A stretch of 64,000 bases of DNA, taken from contig NC_030811.1 in NCBI RefSeq assembly GCF_001704415.2, positions 57,401,591 to 57,465,590 on the forward strand. The letters run 5' to 3'. Shown one piece after another: positions 58,914 to 64,000 of the stretch (positions within the stretch are counted from its first letter, which is position 1; each line of letters opens with the position of its first letter). The position numbers were made by a program, and so were the translations under genes. Source of the stretch: Capra hircus. Its lineage: Eukaryota > Chordata > Mammalia > Artiodactyla > Bovidae. A model generated the notes under the pieces. The model worked only from the letters and a program-made list of their open reading frames with translations, was not told the DNA's origin and made no database searches.

Positions 58914-60335
58914 ATCACTATAGATAGCTTAATGTGTCTTTTAACTGCTAATAGCATTTGCAGCCATAGCGACTAAAAGATAATGATATCCTGTAAAACC
59001 AAACATTATATATAACCTAGGAGAGATTCTCCTTCCTTCCTTATGAAGCCAAACAGTTGCCCGTCTTTCTCCCTTACCCTCACCACAGCTTCATCGCTGT
59101 TTCACTTGGGCACATCCTGTGATGCTCTTGGTAAAGAGAAAACAAGAAGTCATTTGGTTGGCAATGGTGTAGCCATCCTGTTATTTTTAACTGAGTTCTT
59201 GAAGGTTCTCTCTAACATGGCCATTTTGAAAGCCATCTGGGACTGTACTACCCACCACTTAGACAGCATAGCAACAGATTTCATGTTACCCCCACATGTA
59301 AGTGTGCCCAGATCTGTTAGCAAACCACTGTTTCAGTCCCCTCACATTCATATGGTTTCTAGATAGCTTTCTGAAATGTTTCACTGAAGGAGGAGTATTC
59401 ATAATGTCACTGTCAAATTAGTATGATAAGCAGGATTAACCCAGCCATAGAACCTATTGGAGTGTATTTTATGAGCCATTCAGACTTAAGTGGGCTTTGA
59501 TGATAGTTGAAAGCAGCTTTCACATGGAAACAGGTTTGTTTATTTCACTTGTCTGAAGTCAGAGTTTATATTACTAAGAGTTATCCTGGCTCTTCTTTTT
59601 AGACAAGAGGTACATAGGTTCATTATATATATTATCACATATACATATATTGCTATTCACACATACATATGTATATCTCACTATTTTTTGAGACTGAGAA
59701 ATGTTAAACAATTATGCACTGTACACTGGATAAAAGTGCTGGCTGAATTAAGGAAAATTAAGTTATAAACTTACTAAAATATTTTTTTCTTTCAAGACAA
59801 GGAAGTACATAAATTAAGTCAAAGGAGGCCAACTAAGTATATTAGTAGAGCCTGGGAATTATGCAGAAAGAAGAATTAGCTATGATTAACACACCAGTTG
59901 ATTTTAAAACATATGTATAAACTATTACATTTAATCATCTTCCCAGAGACTCTCTGAGGAAATTTTGTTTATGGATGGCTTGGAGGCCACTTCCAGCTTA
60001 ATTCTTTTTTGGATGTGCAGAGTCAAGCCTAAATTGATGAAGTTTTCCTCTGTATCCATGTCAATGAAGATGTTTACATTTCCCTAGAAAGTATCTCCTA
60101 GTTTAAGTAGAGCCCAACCGCCAATGAACAGACAGGTTACATCTTCCCGCCTCATGCTGTCAGGCAGGAATACTGCTTATCAGCTTAATAAGAAAATGTA
60201 TGGCCAGGCTTGTACAGAAATAGCCTAAATCTTAAATTACCAGACTTTATGTTACGAGGATAATTGTTGAGATCATTGAGAGGAAAGCTACATTTCATTA
60301 TTAGTTTATCCACTATGGGCTAATCTTTGCAAATA
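58914..60335. other. Intron, unassigned
   Basis: No exon. (TA)-rich patch at about 59624-59650. The open frame at 59043-59366 has no domain. Confidence 0.5.
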
Positions 60336-60337
60336 TA

Positions 60338-60418
60338 TTGGGTTCACCAAAAAGTTCCTCCAAATTTTTCCATAACATCTTACAGAAAAAATACAAAGGA
60401 ACTTTTTGGCCCACCTGA
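60338..60418. mobile_element. 81-bp mariner-type MITE
   Basis: TTGGGTTCACCAAAAAGTTCC at the left, and the inverted 'ggaactttttggcccacc' at the right. TA on both sides (60336-60337 and 60419-60420). Confidence 0.82.
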
Positions 60419-60420
60419 TA

Positions 60421-61195
60421 GCATACTGGTGACTTATTAGAAAACAAAAAGGAAAGAAAAGAAGAATAGAGGATGAGTATGACAAAAACCAAACCAGATT
60501 TTTAACTGGTCATATTAAATATTGATTGGACATGTGTTGTACATCGTATTATAAGTATAAATGTTGTACATGTAAATGAGCCTGTGACTTCTGTCACTGA
60601 GAGAGGCAAGTTGGCAAGGGAGAAGTCACCCAGCTGGAGGGATGCCAAGGAGATGACTGACTCTGTGCACCTGCGTCCAGCAGGTCAATATGGGACGAGT
60701 CCAGGCATATGGTTCTTGGTCCAAATCGAGGTGATATCATCAGATGGCAATGTCTCAATTTCCTTTGGTGTTCTTTCCATCTGTTTACTCTTTCTTGCTC
60801 TCCAACAGTTCTTCCATCAATGCTGTAAAACACATTCTACTTGGAGAGGTTTATTTGTTCAGATTGAGTTGAGATGGGATGACTTCCAATTTTTTTTAAG
60901 CGATGCTTAGATTTTCATAGCACATTCAGGTAGACTTATTCTGATGTCCTTCAGCTGCAGTCTAAAGACCTCCTATTTTGAGATTCCTTTGTCATTATAT
61001 CCAAGATCCAGAGTAAACCTTAGAGCTCGTTTTTTTTCTATGTCAATTATGAAAACTCTTCTGGTATATGAATTTCTAAAACAGGCAAATGAAGTTTGAA
61101 GTACAAACTAAGGCTAGTATTTTCTAGAACCAGAAAAATGACTGATTTCTGTCTCATTCAGATAAGATCACACATGCACATATATATACCCCGTT
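60421..61195. other. Intron, unassigned
   Basis: Opposite-strand open frames at 60584-60910 and 60594-60833 overlap and have no domain. Confidence 0.5.
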
Positions 61196-61402
61196 AGTTA
61201 CTGCAGAGTTTTCAACCTCAGTGTTATTGATTTTTTGGCCAGATAATTCTTTGTGGTAGGGGCTGTCCAGTGCATTCTGTGATGTTTAGCAGTGTCTCTG
61301 GCCTCTACCAACTAAATGTCAGTAGCGACCCAACAGTATCTTCAGAAATTTCCAAATATCCCCTGGGGGGCAACATCACTCCTGGTTGAGAACCACTGGT
61401 AC
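61196..61402 (-). mobile_element. MER20 DNA transposon fossil
   Basis: Antisense MER20: 'ggggctgtccagtgcattct', 'tctggcctctaccaactaaa', 'ctcctggttgagaaccactg'. Confidence 0.8.
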
Positions 61403-61931
61403 TCTAAACAGAAGTAACAGCATAGGTGAATCCAGAAACAAACACCTATGATACTAACAATAAATTGACTCTTTTAATTAATTAATTGTAATTAGAGGAT
61501 AATTGCAATATGATGTTTCTTGTAATACATCAACATGAATCAGCCACAGGTATACATGTGTCCCTTAACACAGTGATGAGATGGAGCAGGGGCATAAAGT
61601 GAGGCTGACCTTTGCTGGTGTAAAAAATGACATTGCAGAAACCCCTGGATTTAATTGAATGTGTTTCAGTATTTTCATTGCCTAGCTCTAGAAAAAAATT
61701 ATAAAGGTATCATTATGTCTCAATTGATTCAAGTCACCATCTTTGTTTTATTTGCTAGGAAGCTAGAAATAAATTTGTATCTCATCTCCAATAGCATGTG
61801 GCTTTTGAGTAATACACTTTCTCCTGACTTCATCTTATATGTCTTTTACCTTTGGATGTTTTGGATTATTTAGTACGGATGCATGTAAGCTATTTCCAAT
61901 CCTCTTTTGGAAGGGGGCAAGATAAAAATAA
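61403..61931. other. Intron, unassigned
   Basis: AT-rich, no exon or repeat recognised. Confidence 0.5.
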
Positions 61932-62133
61932 GTGTTAGTCACTTGAGTCGTGTCCGACTCTGTGACCCCATGGACTGTAGCCCACCAGTCTCCTCTGTCC
62001 ATGGAATTCTCCAGGCAAGAATATTGGAGTTAACCATTCCCTTCTCCAGCGGCTCTTCCAACTCAATGATTGAACCTGGGTCTCCTTCATTGCAGGCAGA
62101 TTCTTTACCATGTGAGTCACTGGGGAAGCCCAT
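61932..62133 (-). mobile_element. Bov-tA SINE, left arm of an inverted pair
   Basis: Antisense copy from 'gtgttagtcacttgagtcgt' to 'cactggggaagccc'. Confidence 0.92.
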
Positions 62134-62145
62134 ATTATGTATGTG

Positions 62146-62255
62146 GAATGGCAATCCACTCCAGTATTCTTGCCTGGAGAATCTCATGGGCGGAGGAGCC
62201 TGGCGGGCTGCAGTCCATGGGGTCGCAAGGAGTCAGACATGACTGAGCGACTCAC
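62146..62255 (+). mobile_element. Truncated Bov-tA SINE, right arm of an inverted pair
   Basis: Sense Bov-A part from 'ggaatggcaatccactccag' to 'actgagcgactcac', about 12 bp from the left copy. Confidence 0.92.
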
Positions 62256-62281
62256 ACACACACACATACACACACACACAC
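62251..62281. repeat. (CA)n microsatellite at the SINE 3' end
   Basis: 31 bp of CA with one ATA interruption, growing from the SINE tail. Confidence 0.85.
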
Positions 62282-63130
62282 AGACATGCACACATGCATA
62301 AATAAAATGGACTGACTACATAGCATCCAATCTAAAACTTGCTTTGGTTATCTGCAGTAGTTAAATGAGTATTGCATTATTTCCAATAGTGACATGGCAT
62401 CATCTGTTTCTAAAATCCTATAGAATTCCTGCCTTATTGACTGGCTTAATCTGCCTTGGTAGTGTTTGAGGCTCTCCCAGACCTCTGAAAGGAACAGTGA
62501 AGAGAAAACTCAAACATGTAAAACAGTTTTATAGGCTTCTCCTTCAAGTCAGTGCTCACAGTAATTTATAGTTACCCAGGTACAATGATTGAGGTACAAA
62601 ATTGTTATACTCCTCATAGTACAGTAGTCTTCAAAGTCTGAAAGACCAATGATGATTCCATAAAAAGACAGTCCTCTTAAAATCAGACCTGAAGAAAGTG
62701 TGTAAAGGATTACTATCTTTTACTAACATGGACATTCTCTTTTTCCAACTGAAAATAATTAAACTTGATTTGGAGGATTTATTGAAAATAAGATATTTGA
62801 AGTGAGCTAAACAAACTTTATGAAGCTTTGGTGCAAATGCTGTTTCTTGCCAAAGTATGAGCTATAGCTTAAAGCAAGTCCTGCTTTCCCTGAGCTGAGT
62901 GTCACAGGACTGTGAATTGGGTGCCAAGAAGGCCACTGTCTGTTGTGTGTGTAGCACTTGGGTTTGTGTAAAATGTTATCTTACTGTGTGTTGTCAAACC
63001 GTAGGCAGAATCTTGACCTAGCCACCCAACAGAGACCTGAATCAGATAAATTCTTTGCTGGCAGAATGTCTGTTTTCATACATGGAAATAGTACTCAGTG
63101 GCAAGATTTTCACTGATAAGAGATGGAGTG

Positions 63131-63186
<56 letters not shown>

Positions 63187-64000
63187 GTGGAGGGGAGGAG
63201 AAAGACTGACTTTGAGAAAAAATTTAATCTCCTAACCATCTGTTAGATCAGAGGCAACCAAAGGTAATCCAGACATAGATGCCCAGTCTCTGACTATCTC
63301 AGATCTGTTAAGCTGTGCCTGTGGCTACATCAGTCTTAACCATCAGAATCCCAACCCCAAAGGAAAGTTCACGATTACATAACACAGAGGAGGGTAGGGT
63401 ATACTGAGCACAGATGTGCATTTAATTGAAATAACCTCAACGACATGTCCCACAAGTAATAGGAAATATTAGGTTTCAGCAACTTAGGGTGCGAGGAGGC
63501 TCACAGTTGCCAGGTGACTTTTTTAAAACCCCCAAGAGTTAGGTTTCCAGCTGTGTGCAGCACTGGGGTATCTGCTGTCCAGGAGGGCCCCTGTATGCTG
63601 CTTGCACCCACCATGGACATGGTGGAATTGCCCTAGCTGGTCTTGGCACATCTTTCTTAAGTTCTCGAGCATGGCTACAGCGATCTCCAATTAAAGAGTA
63701 GTTGTAGAAGGGGGGACTGCAACAACTTAATGAAATAGTGACCTTGAGGTCCATTTTATGAGAAGTCTCCACTGACAGAGGTTCTGCAAATTAGTAATGC
63801 TGAGTTTGAGCAAGGTTTCTGGCCTCCAAGACTGTAAGCAACTCCAGGTCCCTGGACGCCAGGAATCTGTCCTTAACTCAGGAAAGCGAGGAAATTTGAA
63901 ACCGGAGCCCAAGATGCTTGTAGAATAAGAATTTTTGGTGTTGACTTTAGCCCTGCCGAGGAGGTGTTAAGCTAAGTAGCCACTGAAGTTTCTGCTCCAG
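62282..64000. other. Intron, unassigned, with a (GT)25 tract
   Basis: Apart from the microsatellite at 63133-63182, no exon or repeat recognised to the window end. Confidence 0.5.
63133..63182. repeat. (GT)25 microsatellite
   Basis: An uninterrupted 50-bp GT run. Open frames across it on both strands are repeat artefacts. Confidence 0.97.

Larger units (their letters stand above)
1..64000 (+). other. BMPER: Central part of the BMPER transcription unit (inferred extent)
   Basis: Five VWC-encoding exons with compatible splice phases lie between 42358 and 58458, all on the + strand, so at least that span is transcribed rightwards. The first exon seen starts mid-domain in VWC3. The last ends before the vWD domain with one base of an unfinished codon. 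The gene must therefore continue on both sides. That the whole 64 kb is intron or exon of this gene is an inference, because BMPER is known to have very long introns in mammals. No promoter, CpG island, start codon exon or polyadenylation site was recognised here. Confidence 0.72.

Noticed and set aside
63042..63246. Cys-Val and Thr-His repeat peptides
   Set aside because: Translations of the (GT)25 microsatellite.
58459..64000. Exon encoding the start of the vWD domain (GDPH)
   Set aside because: No matching peptide in any + frame by eye; it must lie downstream.

Overview
The window is vertebrate nuclear DNA from a ruminant, probably a pecoran such as cattle, sheep, goat or deer. The evidence is the density of ruminant retroposons: Bov-tA, Bov-A and Bov-A2 SINEs, BovB (RTE) LINE fragments and CHR-type tRNA-derived SINEs. 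These lie on older mammalian fossils (MIR, L2, L1M, MER5, MER20, a MaLR-like LTR). No bacterial features, operons, CRISPR arrays or complete intronless genes were found. The species cannot be named from the sequence alone.

The only host gene recognised is BMPER (crossveinless-2 homologue), a secreted BMP-binding regulator, on the + strand. Five consecutive coding exons are visible at 42358-42457, 47804-47913, 51639-51779, 53880-53984 and 58413-58458. All have AG/GT borders and matching phases. Together they encode the end of VWC domain 3, all of VWC4 and nearly all of VWC5. The exons for the signal peptide, VWC1-2 and the start of VWC3 were not found upstream. The vWD/TIL part must lie beyond 64000. 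Positions 1-42357 therefore look like intron, or intron plus unrecognised sequence.

Layout: 1-9 kb holds old L1/L2/MIR sequence with nested ruminant insertions. 11-18 kb carries two long same-strand BovB copies. 19.7-20.35 kb is a CHR SINE containing a six-copy 67-bp minisatellite. 23-24 kb has a Bov-A2 cluster. 24-34 kb is mostly unassigned intron. 34-40 kb has a BovB inside an LTR fossil and a (TA)23 microsatellite inside a SINE. 42-58.5 kb is the exon-bearing part. 58.5-64 kb is downstream intron with an inverted SINE pair and a (GT)25 tract.

No previously undescribed gene system is evident. The most interesting signals are structural: repeat-within-repeat nesting with readable target-site duplications, a minisatellite born inside a SINE, a probable SINE 3' transduction, a SINE 75 bp from a BMPER splice acceptor, a possible in-frame tandem donor, a pair of unexplained direct repeats at 25.2 and 27.0 kb, and an almost perfect 26-bp palindrome near 1.5 kb. 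Nearly every long open frame in the window is a repeat artefact.
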